From TMED14 sp041158165 (GTDB taxonomy: Bacteria > Bacteroidota > Bacteroidia > Flavobacteriales > Schleiferiaceae), in contig JBEBBW010000016.1 in the NCBI GenBank assembly GCA_041158165.1, positions 1 to 32,390 on the forward strand: 32,390 nucleotides of DNA, written 5' to 3'. The notes under the pieces are model-generated. The model did not search any database. It had not been told where the DNA came from and worked only from the letters and a program-made list of their open reading frames with translations. Shown in pieces: positions 6,759 to 14,815 of the stretch; position 1 is the stretch's first letter; the number at the start of each line of letters is the position of its first letter. Made by a program: the position numbers and the translations under genes.

Positions 6759-8331
6759 CGAGCACGCGCAAGGGGCCCTCGGCCGTATACCAGCCGCCCG
6801 AAGGAAGCACTCCGTCGCGCTGAAGTAGGGTGCTTCGCCCTAAAACGTCCCAAACGCGCAGTTCGGGTTGGTCGGGTAGCGGCCAAGCTCCAGAGCGAAT
6901 TACGATGCTTTGATTTCGGTCCCGTGATTCCATTTCAGCCACATCTAGTCCCGGAGTCAGAATTTGCCACGTGCCGAAATCCAGGCGAAGCCCGTCAGCA
7001 TGAACACCCGCATACTTCACCGTGTCTGCGTGGAGCACGGCCTCGGCAAATTGCCGAAACGTCGTGGTGGACGTAAGGCTGTAGAGTGCCTCCATGACGA
7101 GTCCGTCCATTACGGCACCGCCGAGGCGCTGGCGTCCGCGTACTAAGGCATCAACCATAACGGTGGTGTGGCTGTACGGTCCCGTAAATACGAGCCCAGG
7201 ATACATTTTTTGCTGGGTATTTAGTGCGGAACGACCGGCCCAAAAGCTGTTGTGTCCGTCCCAGGTGAACACGTCGGCCCATCGGTTGGGGCTCCATTCG
7301 CGCGACCACGCCACCGCGAAGTAGTCGCACAGTGCCTCTTCGAGCGCTTGGCGCTGCGTTGAAATGTTGGTGCCGGGGGCGGCGCCGTAGCACATGGCGT
7401 GGCCGTACTCGTGAACCAGTACGTCGGGATCCTCGGCATCGTCTACTCCGCCTTCGCCGAAGTACAGCCGTGGCGGATTTGTTGCGTAGTCAAATGCGCT
7501 CTGGTCTGCGCCGCCGTACGCATTGACGTCAACCGGAATCGAGTAGGGGACCATGGCCCCATAGCCAAGGGAAGCCATGCGCTGCTTCCATGCATGTATA
7601 TGAAACAGGGCATTCACCATCTCAAACTCGGGAGCGGCACGACTGAACGCCGCGTTGGCATTAGGTAAAACCGGCACCGTCACGGTCGGAGGATCAAACT
7701 CCTGAATGCTCGCCGCCGCGTTCGCCAGCACGAACCCGCTTCCGTTCCACGTCAGGCGAAGCGAAACCGGCTGCCGAAGGCTGTCCAGTACCGCCAAATT
7801 GCTGTCGTTGCCGTCCACATAGCTGCCACCGTAGGGTGCGTTGGCGCGCGTCACTGGATCGGGCGCGAAGACCTTCGCCGTGACCAAGGTGTCAAGTCGG
7901 CGAATCAGGTCCAGGGAATCCACGGCACGTCCATTGGCGTCGAGCCAGTAGCGCATTCGCCGAAGAGGGTGTGCTTCATAGGCCTCCACAGCGCGCGCAC
8001 CAATCCACTGGTTGTCTCGAAGAAGCCACACGCGGTCAGAACCCTCCGCGATCGGATGCGCGCCAGGAATCCACATGGGGAGTTCGGGGGCGATGATCTG
8101 ATCGAGCGCCCCCGTTAAATCAAGAATCCGAACCGCTTCTGCGCCCTCAATTGGGATGCCGTGCAGATGACCCTGCAGCCGCTCGTAGTTGCGCCATGGC
8201 GTACTTCGGTACGCGTAGGGAATCCATTCAAGTCCTTCGCGTTGGGGAAGTTGGGCGTTGGTTTGTTGACCTAAAATAGGTGCGCACAAGGCCAGTCCGA
8301 GTGCAGCAAAAAGTACGCGTGCCGGCTTCAT
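6748..8331 (-). CDS. Secreted gluzincin-type metallopeptidase with T9SS sorting tail
   Basis: A 527-aa protein with a cleavable signal peptide (about residues 1-22, ending ALCAPILGQ). The zinc site is HEYGH at 307-311 with a second motif EALCD at 332-336, giving the HExxH...ExxxD arrangement and 21-residue spacing of thermolysin/fungalysin-like peptidases. The last ~75 residues (beginning near LDVAEMESRDR and including LRVWDVLGRSTLL and a Gly-rich strand) resemble a type A C-terminal sorting domain. It is therefore probably exported through the type IX secretion system and released or anchored outside the cell. The start codon directly follows the ribD stop, so it is probably co-transcribed with ribD, although the two functions are unrelated. 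I do not assign a specific protease family. Confidence 0.85.
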   Translation of the reverse strand: MKPARVLFAALGLALCAPILGQQTNAQLPQREGLEWIPYAYRSTPWRNYERLQGHLHGIPIEGAEAVRILDLTGALDQIIAPELPMWIPGAHPIAEGSDRVWLLRDNQWIGARAVEAYEAHPLRRMRYWLDANGRAVDSLDLIRRLDTLVTAKVFAPDPVTRANAPYGGSYVDGNDSNLAVLDSLRQPVSLRLTWNGSGFVLANAAASIQEFDPPTVTVPVLPNANAAFSRAAPEFEMVNALFHIHAWKQRMASLGYGAMVPYSIPVDVNAYGGADQSAFDYATNPPRLYFGEGGVDDAEDPDVLVHEYGHAMCYGAAPGTNISTQRQALEEALCDYFAVAWSREWSPNRWADVFTWDGHNSFWAGRSALNTQQKMYPGLVFTGPYSHTTVMVDALVRGRQRLGGAVMDGLVMEALYSLTSTTTFRQFAEAVLHADTVKYAGVHADGLRLDFGTWQILTPGLDVAEMESRDRNQSIVIRSGAWPLPDQPELRVWDVLGRSTLLQRDGVLPSGGWYTAEGPLRVLVIP

Positions 8332-9342
8332 TTAGTGAGGAATTGGAGTGGCAGTAAAGAGTTCGTCTGCCCCGTAGCGCCCGAGGGAACGCCAGGCAAA
8401 AGGGGCTAAGGGTTCGCGCGGGCCAACTTCGGGTAGGCTAATTGGCGCACTCCATCGGAAGGCCTCGTTCCATAACTGTGCATGGATGAATGCCTGAATG
8501 GTGGCCGGCCCACCTTCCACCATGAGGCTGCGCAAGCCACACGAAGCGAGGTGCCGTTTTAAGGCCGTTGATGGGTACTCGTTGGGATCGGGGCTCCACA
8601 GCACCCAACCTTGCTCCTGAGCTTGGCGCGCGTGCTCCTTTGAAAGCTGTCGGGATGCCCACAAAATTCGCTGGATTTCTGGACCGTACACGGCGCGCAC
8701 GCTGCCCGAAGTTTGGTCGTTGAGCCACGTGCCGGCGCCGACCAACAAGGCTCCGCAGGTTTGCCGAAGGCGATGCGACCATAGTTGGGCTTCCGGCCCC
8801 GTAATGCGCCAAGGCCCCGGGTGGGTGGCGCTGCGCGGGCCGTCAACCGCTCCGTTCGCGTCGGAAGCCCATTTCAGTGTCACCCATGGCCGGCCCTGGC
8901 GAATGGAGCCCAAAAACGCTCGATTCAGGAATTCAGCCTGTTCGGCTGCTAGGCCGACGTCAACGCTAGTTCCTGCTGCGCGCAGCATCGCAATGCCGCG
9001 TCCTGAAACTAGCGGGTTTGGGTCTTCGTGCGCGACCACGACACGGCCTACATTGTGGTCAATCAGTGCTTGGCTGCACGGGCCGGTGCGACCTTGGTGG
9101 CTGCAGGGCTCGAGCGTCACATACATGGTGGCCATCGGAAGGAGTTCGCGGTCGCCGTCGCTCAGGTTGCGAAGCGCCATGATTTCGGCGTGCGGCTCGC
9201 CTGCTCGGTGGTGGTAGCCCTCGGCCAAAATGCGCCCCTGGTAAACGAGCACCGCGCCCACCATGGGGTTGGGGTGCGTAAACCCTGAACCTTGGGCCGC
9301 GAGGTCCAGTGCGCGCTGCATAAACAAGGAGTCCGTTCCCAC
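8332..9342 (-). CDS. ribD: Bifunctional riboflavin biosynthesis deaminase/reductase RibD
   Basis: RibD deaminates the pyrimidine intermediate made from GTP and then reduces its ribosyl side chain. The 336-aa product has an N-terminal cytidine-deaminase-like zinc domain: HAE at 51-53, PCSHQGRTGPC with Cys80 and Cys89. The C-terminal reductase domain includes PWVTLKWASDANG, TGPEAQLWSHRLR and LMVEGGPATIQAF. I take the GTG at 9342 as start because MGTDSLFMQRALDLA fits the family. A -7-like box TACCTTAG lies exactly 4 bases upstream, suggesting a leaderless mRNA. It diverges from prmC with only about 30 bases between the two start codons. Riboflavin supplies the FAD that the photolyase in this window would use, but no physical linkage is implied. 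Confidence 0.95.
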   Translation of the reverse strand: MGTDSLFMQRALDLAAQGSGFTHPNPMVGAVLVYQGRILAEGYHHRAGEPHAEIMALRNLSDGDRELLPMATMYVTLEPCSHQGRTGPCSQALIDHNVGRVVVAHEDPNPLVSGRGIAMLRAAGTSVDVGLAAEQAEFLNRAFLGSIRQGRPWVTLKWASDANGAVDGPRSATHPGPWRITGPEAQLWSHRLRQTCGALLVGAGTWLNDQTSGSVRAVYGPEIQRILWASRQLSKEHARQAQEQGWVLWSPDPNEYPSTALKRHLASCGLRSLMVEGGPATIQAFIHAQLWNEAFRWSAPISLPEVGPREPLAPFAWRSLGRYGADELFTATPIPH

Positions 9343-9346
9343 TGCG

Positions 9347-9368
9347 CTAAGGTACTGCGCTACCTTTG
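9347..9368. promoter_or_regulatory. Back-to-back -7 elements for ribD (-) and prmC (+)
   Basis: TACCTTAG on the minus strand (9354-9347; one mismatch to TAnnTTTG) stands 4 bases from the ribD GTG. TACCTTTG on the plus strand (9361-9368) stands 4 bases from the prmC GTG at 9373. Only 6 bases separate the two boxes. Each promoter's upstream half must therefore lie inside the other gene. Confidence 0.6.
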
Positions 9369-9372
9369 GCGC

Positions 9373-10203
9373 GTGACGTGGCGGGAACTACAGCTGGTAT
9401 TTGAGCAGGCGCGCGGACCTTTTGGTTCATCTGAAGCCAAGGCACAGTGGCGTTGCTGGATCGAGGCGCGTACCGGGCAGTCGCCTGCGCTTGTTTCGCT
9501 GGAGTCGGCCTTGGAGGCAACCCCCGTGGCCCAGCGTGCGTTAGAGCAGGACCTTGCGGATTTAATGACACGAAAGCCAATTCAGCAAATACTTGGTTTT
9601 GAGTATTTTGATGGACACAAATTCCACATAAACTCTAATGTACTCATACCGAGGCCCGAAACCGAAGAACTCGTGGTAGCCGCCGCCCAAACGCTGCCTA
9701 ACGACGCGACGGTACTGGACTTGGGTACGGGTTCTGGGTGCATTCCTGTGGCGCTCAAACTCCGGCGTCCCGACTTGACGCTGGTGGGATTGGACTGCTC
9801 ACATGCTGCGTTGGACGTCGCGCGCCGAAACGCCGAAAGCCTGGGTGCGCGCGTCGATTGGATCCACGGCGACCTTCACGGAGTGCCTCCGGCGGGCATG
9901 CGCGCTGACGCCGTGCTGAGCAATCCGCCCTACGTGGAACCCGAAGACCCCCTCGAGCCCGAAGTCCGCGAATTTGAGCCAGCCCTAGCGCTTTTTGCCC
10001 CCCAAGGGGATCCACTGTACTTCTACCGGCGGGTGCTCCACTGGGCAGACTGCGTTCAAGCCGTCCAGCTTGGCCTAGAGTGCCATCGCGACTACGCAGC
10101 GGCGGTCGCAGATTTAGCCCATCAATCAGGCTGGGATTCCACGGTGACCGCAGACCAATTTGGTGCACCCCGCTGGGTTTGGGGCCTAAAAACGCAGGCT
10201 TGA
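9373..10203 (+). CDS. prmC: Peptide chain release factor N5-glutamine methyltransferase PrmC
   Basis: PrmC methylates the glutamine of the GGQ motif in release factors RF1 and RF2. The 276-aa product has the SAM-binding LDLGTGSGCIPVAL (GTGSG at 118-122) and the NPPY catalytic motif at 184-187. The family-typical QQILGFEYFDGHKF and VLIPRPETEEL segments precede them. I start at GTG 9373, which gives the normal N-terminal helical domain and follows a TACCTTTG box at 4 bases. The gene ends 18 bases before ligA, whose own -7 box lies in that gap. Confidence 0.94.
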   Translation: MTWRELQLVFEQARGPFGSSEAKAQWRCWIEARTGQSPALVSLESALEATPVAQRALEQDLADLMTRKPIQQILGFEYFDGHKFHINSNVLIPRPETEELVVAAAQTLPNDATVLDLGTGSGCIPVALKLRRPDLTLVGLDCSHAALDVARRNAESLGARVDWIHGDLHGVPPAGMRADAVLSNPPYVEPEDPLEPEVREFEPALALFAPQGDPLYFYRRVLHWADCVQAVQLGLECHRDYAAAVADLAHQSGWDSTVTADQFGAPRWVWGLKTQA

Positions 10204-10208
10204 ACACC

Positions 10209-10216
10209 TACCTTTG
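10209..10216 (+). promoter_or_regulatory. -7 element of ligA promoter
   Basis: TACCTTTG, a perfect TAnnTTTG, lies 5 bases before the ligA ATG at 10222. This predicts a leaderless or nearly leaderless mRNA. No good TTG at -33. Confidence 0.65.
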
Positions 10217-10221
10217 ACGTT

Positions 10222-12237
10222 ATGGCTCCGCACGACCGTATTACCGCACTCCGCCGCGAACTGCACGAGCACAACCGCCGTTACTACGTTGCCGACGCGC
10301 CTACGATCAGCGACGTAGAATTTGACCGCCTGCTCAAGGAACTTCAAGAGCTTGAAGCACTACATCCCGAGTTTTTTGATGCCAACAGTCCAACCCAACG
10401 CGTTGGCGGTGGGTTCACCAAGAACTTTGAGCAGGTTGCCCACCGGCGCCCCATGCTGAGCCTTGCCAATACCTACAGTTTTGAGGAGCTCGATGATTTT
10501 GTTCGCCGCGCCCAAGAACTAGCTGCTACGCCAGAATTGGAATGGAGTGCTGAACTCAAATTCGACGGCGTAGCCATCTCACTTTGGTACGAAAATGGGG
10601 CCTTGGTTCGGGCGCTAACCCGGGGCGACGGCGTGTATGGAGACGACGTGGTCGTCAACGTGCGCACCATTGCGCAGCTTCCGCTTTACCTGCCCGAAGG
10701 TGCTCCGCGGGACCTTGAGGTGCGAGGTGAAATCGTTTACCTCCACGACGATTTTGAACGGCTGAATGAACGACGTCGCGCAGCGGGTCTTGAACTATTT
10801 GCCAACCCCCGCAACGCCGCTTCGGGTACCTTAAAAATGCAGGATTCCGCTGAAGTAGCCCAGCGCCGCTTGAGCATGTTTACCTACGCGGCGTATTCCG
10901 ACGACCTTCCGTTTACTACCCACTCGGGCGCACTGGATCAGTTGGCCGAATGGGGTTTCCCGGTTCCACCTCGCGCGCAGCGCTGGTCCCAAAAGTGCGC
11001 TCGGGCCGACGAACTCAAGGACTTTTTGCGCTTTTGGGATGCCGAACGCCAGCACCTCCCGGTGGCGACCGACGGCGCCGTGCTCAAAGTGGATCGGGTA
11101 GACGAGCAGCAGCGACTTGGATTTACCGCCAAAGCTCCGCGCTGGGCGATGGCCTATAAATTCAACGCAGAGCAAGCCTGTACTCCCTTAAACGACGTGC
11201 GCTACCAAGTTGGCCGCACCGGTGCCGTCACGCCAGTGGCCATACTAGACCCCGTTTGGCTGAGTGGAACCCAAGTCCAGCGTGCGTCTGTGCACAACGC
11301 CGACCAGATTGCCAAACTTGATTTGCACCTCGGTGATTGGGTTTGGGTAGAAAAGGGTGGCGAGATCATCCCGAAAATCACGGGCGTCGACCGGTCCAAG
11401 CGACCGGCGGGCGCGCCCAAAGTGGAATTTGCATCGAACTGCCCCGACTGCGGTACGCCACTCGAACGCCAGGAGGGTGAAGCCCAGCATTTTTGCCCCA
11501 ACCGAGAAACCTGTCCGCCCCAAATCAAAGGCCGAATCGAGCACTTTATTCACCGGCGCGCCATGGACGTCGACGGAATCGGAATCGAAACCGTCGACCG
11601 GCTCGTCGACCTTGGGTGGGTGAAAACCCCGGCAGACCTCTACGACCTTGGCGCCGAAGGCTGGTCTCGGTTGGAGAAGTTTAAAGAAAAGTCGGTATCG
11701 AACGCGTTAGCTAGCCTCGACGCCAGCCGCAGCGTCCCCTTTGAGCGCGTACTGTTTGCACTCGGCATCCGCCACGTCGGCGAAACGGTGGCAAAAAAAC
11801 TCGCGAAGGCTTTTCCCAGCATGGATCTGCTGGCAGCAGCACACACCGACGACCTCTTGACCGTGCCCGACGTCGGCCCCCAAATCGCGGAAAGTATCGC
11901 GAACTGGATGCAGAACCCCGAACACCAGCGCGAACTCGGTCGCCTTAAATCCCAAGGCCTGCAAATGGAAAAGGCCGCTACAGCCGGCGGTGCGTCGACG
12001 GTACTCGAAGGCAAAACCTTTGTGGTAAGTGGCGTGTTCACCCACTACAGCAGAGACGGCATCAAAGATGCGGTGGAGCAGCACGGTGGCCGCATTGCCA
12101 GCAGTGTCAGCAGCAAAACAAACTACCTACTTGCCGGCGAGGGAGTAGGCCCAAGTAAACGCGTCAAAGCCGAAGCGCTGGGCGTACAATGGTTAACTGA
12201 AGAAGAATTTCGAGCATGGATTGGCTCTACCGACTAA
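10222..12237 (+). CDS. ligA: NAD-dependent DNA ligase LigA
   Basis: A 671-aa ligase that seals nicks in replication and repair using NAD. Domains in order: N-terminal NMN-binding Ia (HNRRYYVADAPTISDVEFD), adenylation domain with active-site Lys113 in ELKFDGVA, the OB fold, a four-Cys zinc finger (CPDCGTPL ... FCPNRETC, around 410-435), helix-hairpin-helix repeats (FALGIRHVGETVA), and a C-terminal BRCT domain (LEGKTFVVSGVF). Length and domain order are standard. The last 22 bases overlap the start of the DUF6913 gene. Confidence 0.98.
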   Translation: MAPHDRITALRRELHEHNRRYYVADAPTISDVEFDRLLKELQELEALHPEFFDANSPTQRVGGGFTKNFEQVAHRRPMLSLANTYSFEELDDFVRRAQELAATPELEWSAELKFDGVAISLWYENGALVRALTRGDGVYGDDVVVNVRTIAQLPLYLPEGAPRDLEVRGEIVYLHDDFERLNERRRAAGLELFANPRNAASGTLKMQDSAEVAQRRLSMFTYAAYSDDLPFTTHSGALDQLAEWGFPVPPRAQRWSQKCARADELKDFLRFWDAERQHLPVATDGAVLKVDRVDEQQRLGFTAKAPRWAMAYKFNAEQACTPLNDVRYQVGRTGAVTPVAILDPVWLSGTQVQRASVHNADQIAKLDLHLGDWVWVEKGGEIIPKITGVDRSKRPAGAPKVEFASNCPDCGTPLERQEGEAQHFCPNRETCPPQIKGRIEHFIHRRAMDVDGIGIETVDRLVDLGWVKTPADLYDLGAEGWSRLEKFKEKSVSNALASLDASRSVPFERVLFALGIRHVGETVAKKLAKAFPSMDLLAAAHTDDLLTVPDVGPQIAESIANWMQNPEHQRELGRLKSQGLQMEKAATAGGASTVLEGKTFVVSGVFTHYSRDGIKDAVEQHGGRIASSVSSKTNYLLAGEGVGPSKRVKAEALGVQWLTEEEFRAWIGSTD

Positions 12238-12752
12238 CCGCCCGGCTGCAGCAGCGCGCATGGCGCAAGGCCGCCGACGAACGCCCCACCACCTTGGCAT
12301 GGCCCGGTTGGGAAAAAGCACGCCGCATCGGCATCGTATTTGACGCCCGCGCCGAAGAGGGCTACCTAGAATCGCTGCGCCAAGTGGTGTCTGCACTCCA
12401 AGGGCAGCAGCGCGCGGTCGCACTCATTGGCTGGACGGGCGAAATGCGCCCCAAAAATGCCCTGTACTCTGGCCGACAACTCATATTCATTGATGATTTT
12501 GCGTGGAACGGGGTTCCTCAAGGCGGAAACGCCCTCGAGTTCATGCAAAGCGAATTTGACCTTGTGGTCGCCCTGCACCGCAGCGAAGACAGCCCCATTG
12601 ACTACCTCGTGGCGCGCACTCCAGCAGGGCTGCGCGTGAGCCTGACCGGCGCCAACGACTTTTACGACGTGCGCTACCACAGCGCCGACCGCCTTCCTAT
12701 GGACTACTTTCGTGCCTTGAGCGCTTGGCTCACCAAAATTCCTTCTCGATGA
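12216..12752 (+). CDS. DUF6913-like Bacteroidota protein of unknown function
   Basis: A 178-aa soluble-looking protein without signal peptide or membrane helix. It begins with a basic helix (YRLTARLQQRAWRKAADER), followed by alternating strands (RIGIVFDAR, AVALIGWTG, QLIFIDDF, DLVVALH) suggesting a Rossmann-like alpha/beta fold. It matches my memory of a short Bacteroidota-specific family found between ligA and dapA. It overlaps ligA by 22 bases and dapA by 4 bases (ATGA), so it is translationally coupled to both. No function can be assigned. Confidence 0.75.
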   Translation: MDWLYRLTARLQQRAWRKAADERPTTLAWPGWEKARRIGIVFDARAEEGYLESLRQVVSALQGQQRAVALIGWTGEMRPKNALYSGRQLIFIDDFAWNGVPQGGNALEFMQSEFDLVVALHRSEDSPIDYLVARTPAGLRVSLTGANDFYDVRYHSADRLPMDYFRALSAWLTKIPSR

Positions 12753-13651
12753 ACACACGCGTAAATCCCTTTCGCGGAACAGGTATCGCCCTAGTTACCC
12801 CGTTTACATCTGCGCACGACGTGGATTACCCCGCGCTCACCCGACTGGTAAACCACTGCATTCAGGGCGGAGTCGATTTTCTGGTCGCACTCGGAACCAC
12901 CGCCGAAACGGCGACACTCACGACGGACGAAAAGCGCAAGGTGGTCGAAACCATCCTTGAAGCCGCAGCCGGCCGGGTGCCCGTCGTGCAGGGGGTAGGA
13001 GGCAACAACAGCGCCCACGTGGCCGCCGAACTAAAAAACGGCCTGCCCACGGGAATCAAGGGAATTTTAAGCGTATCACCCTACTACAACAAACCCACAC
13101 AAGAAGGTATTTACCGCCACTTTTGCCACATCGCAGAGGCAACCGACGTGCCCATCATTCTCTACAACGTGCCGGGCCGTACCGGATCCAACATGACCTC
13201 GGCGACCACCTTGCGCATCGCCAAAGCGGTTCCCCACGCGGTGGCCATCAAAGAAGCGAGCGGCAACCTCGAGCAGGCCATGGAAATCATCCTCGGGGCA
13301 CCCGCCGGATTTGATGTGCTCAGCGGAGACGACAACCTCACGCTTCCGTTGATCGCCTGTGGCGCGCACGGCGTCATTTCGGTAAGCGGACAGGGCTTCC
13401 CCAAAACATTCAGCCAAATGGTGCGCGATGCGCGCCAAGGCAACGTCGCTGCGGCCCAAAAGGGACACTACGCAATGCTGACCTTCACGCAGCAGCTATT
13501 TGCCGAGGGAAATCCGGGCGGAATCAAAGCCGCACTAGCCCACCTTGGCATCATGGAAAACGAAGTTCGCCTGCCGCTTTGGCCTGTTTCGACAGGACTC
13601 TACTCCGCACTGCGCGAATCGGTACAGCAATTGCAGAAGTTCGAATCATGA
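12749..13651 (+). CDS. dapA: 4-hydroxy-tetrahydrodipicolinate synthase DapA
   Basis: DapA condenses pyruvate with aspartate semialdehyde in the lysine/diaminopimelate pathway. The 300-aa TIM barrel has GTTAETATLT (49-58), PYYNKPTQEG (111-120), ILYNVPGRTG with Tyr139 and Arg144, and the Schiff-base Lys168 in AIKEASGN. All key catalytic positions are present. I chose ATG 12749, which overlaps the upstream stop as ATGA. The next gene, bamD, begins in the same manner at its end. DapA feeds peptidoglycan synthesis. Confidence 0.97.
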   Translation: MNTRVNPFRGTGIALVTPFTSAHDVDYPALTRLVNHCIQGGVDFLVALGTTAETATLTTDEKRKVVETILEAAAGRVPVVQGVGGNNSAHVAAELKNGLPTGIKGILSVSPYYNKPTQEGIYRHFCHIAEATDVPIILYNVPGRTGSNMTSATTLRIAKAVPHAVAIKEASGNLEQAMEIILGAPAGFDVLSGDDNLTLPLIACGAHGVISVSGQGFPKTFSQMVRDARQGNVAAAQKGHYAMLTFTQQLFAEGNPGGIKAALAHLGIMENEVRLPLWPVSTGLYSALRESVQQLQKFES

Positions 13652-14433
13652 AAAACGGGATCCTTGCCCTAGCTACAGCCGCGCTTTTGCCGTCCTGTGG
13701 GGACTACAATAAAGTGCTCAAAAGCACCGATCCCGCCTACAAGCTCGAGCGGGCCATTCAGTACTACGACGGCAAGAACTACAGCAAGGCGTATCCGCTA
13801 TTTGACGAATTAATGACGTCGTACCGCGGAACCACGAAAGCCCAAACGGTCTACCGCTACTTCGCCCAAACGCTTTACGCCCAGCGGGAATACGTGCTGG
13901 CGTCCTACCACTTCAAGCGGTTTGCGCAGACCTTTCCCAACGACGATTTTGCCGAAGAGTCCGCCTACCTGGGCGCACACTGTGCCTACCTCGATGCGCC
14001 CTCTACGACCTTGGACCCGGCGTTGACCTACCAGGCGATGGACGAACTGCAATTGTTCATCAATACCCACCCAGATTCCAAGTTTCTGCCCGAAGCCAAC
14101 GACCAAATTGACGAACTCCGCCGACGGCTCGAAGAAAAAAGCTTTCTGATTGCCAAGGGCTACCACCACCGCAACCAGTTTGCAAGTGCCGTCGTATCGT
14201 TTAACGTAATGCTGACGGACCACCCCGCAAGCCCACGCCGCGAAGAAGCCATGTTTTACCGCGTAGAGTCCGCGCTGAAGTACGCTGAAAACAGCATCGA
14301 GTCCAAGCAGGACGAGCGCTACCGAGAAGCCGAAACTTACGTCAAAGAATACCAAGCGACGTTCCCCGAAGGCAAGTACGCGGGTCAGGTTGCGTCGCTT
14401 TCAAAGCGAATTGCCGCGCGGAACCGAAAATAA
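13648..14433 (+). CDS. bamD: Outer membrane assembly lipoprotein BamD
   Basis: A 261-aa lipoprotein of the BAM complex, which inserts beta-barrel proteins in the outer membrane. A signal peptide ends at Cys17 in LLPSC. TPR-like helical repeats follow (YKLERAIQYYDGKNYSKAYPLFDELM, AQTLYAQREYVLASYHFKRFAQTFP, RYREAETYVKEYQATFPEGKYA), the usual BamD/YfiO pattern. The start ATG overlaps the dapA stop (ATGA). The order bamD - rpoZ-like - coaBC - DUF4835 - recN is a conserved Bacteroidota block. Confidence 0.93.
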   Translation: MKNGILALATAALLPSCGDYNKVLKSTDPAYKLERAIQYYDGKNYSKAYPLFDELMTSYRGTTKAQTVYRYFAQTLYAQREYVLASYHFKRFAQTFPNDDFAEESAYLGAHCAYLDAPSTTLDPALTYQAMDELQLFINTHPDSKFLPEANDQIDELRRRLEEKSFLIAKGYHHRNQFASAVVSFNVMLTDHPASPRREEAMFYRVESALKYAENSIESKQDERYREAETYVKEYQATFPEGKYAGQVASLSKRIAARNRK

Positions 14434-14444
14434 TCGTACTTTTG
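14411..14444 (+). promoter_or_regulatory. Promoter of the rpoZ-like gene
   Basis: TTG (14411-14413), a 23-base spacer and TACTTTTG (14437-14444) match the Bacteroidota promoter. It overlaps the bamD stop. Unlike many promoters in this window it leaves a conventional leader of about 30 bases before ATG 14478. Confidence 0.6.
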
Positions 14445-14477
14445 CCCTCCTAATTGCAACTTAGACTCATTCGCACC

Positions 14478-14810
14478 ATGGATAAAGCGCACCTCTCTGC
14501 TTCGAAGACTACCAAAACGTTGGATTTCAACGAGCTGGATGCTGCCACCGGCAACATCTACGAGGCTATTGCTCAAATTTCTCGCCGTGCCGAGCAAATC
14601 AACGAGACGCTTCGCGCCGAAATCAACGATAAACTCGAAGATTTTCAGGTGGTTACCGATAGCCTAGAAGAAGTGTTCGAGAACAAGGAGCAGATCGAAA
14701 TGTCGCGCCAGTACGAGTCGCTACCCAAGCCTCACGCAATGGCCGTTCGCGAATGGCTCGACGGTAAGGTGTACTACCGCTACCCCGAGACCGACAGCAC
14801 TAACGCCTAA
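14478..14810 (+). CDS. rpoZ: RNA polymerase omega/Rpb6-like subunit
   Basis: A 110-aa protein matching the Bacteroidota version of the omega subunit, which stabilises the beta' subunit. The diagnostic stretch is TGNIYEAIAQISRRAEQIN, followed by SLEEVFENKEQIEMSRQYE and LPKPHAMAVREWLDGKVYYR. I start at ATG 14478 because the upstream promoter would be transcribed from about 14449 and the shorter form matches homologs. The gene ends 5 bases before coaBC. Confidence 0.88.
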   Translation: MDKAHLSASKTTKTLDFNELDAATGNIYEAIAQISRRAEQINETLRAEINDKLEDFQVVTDSLEEVFENKEQIEMSRQYESLPKPHAMAVREWLDGKVYYRYPETDSTNA

Positions 14811-14815
14811 GGATC

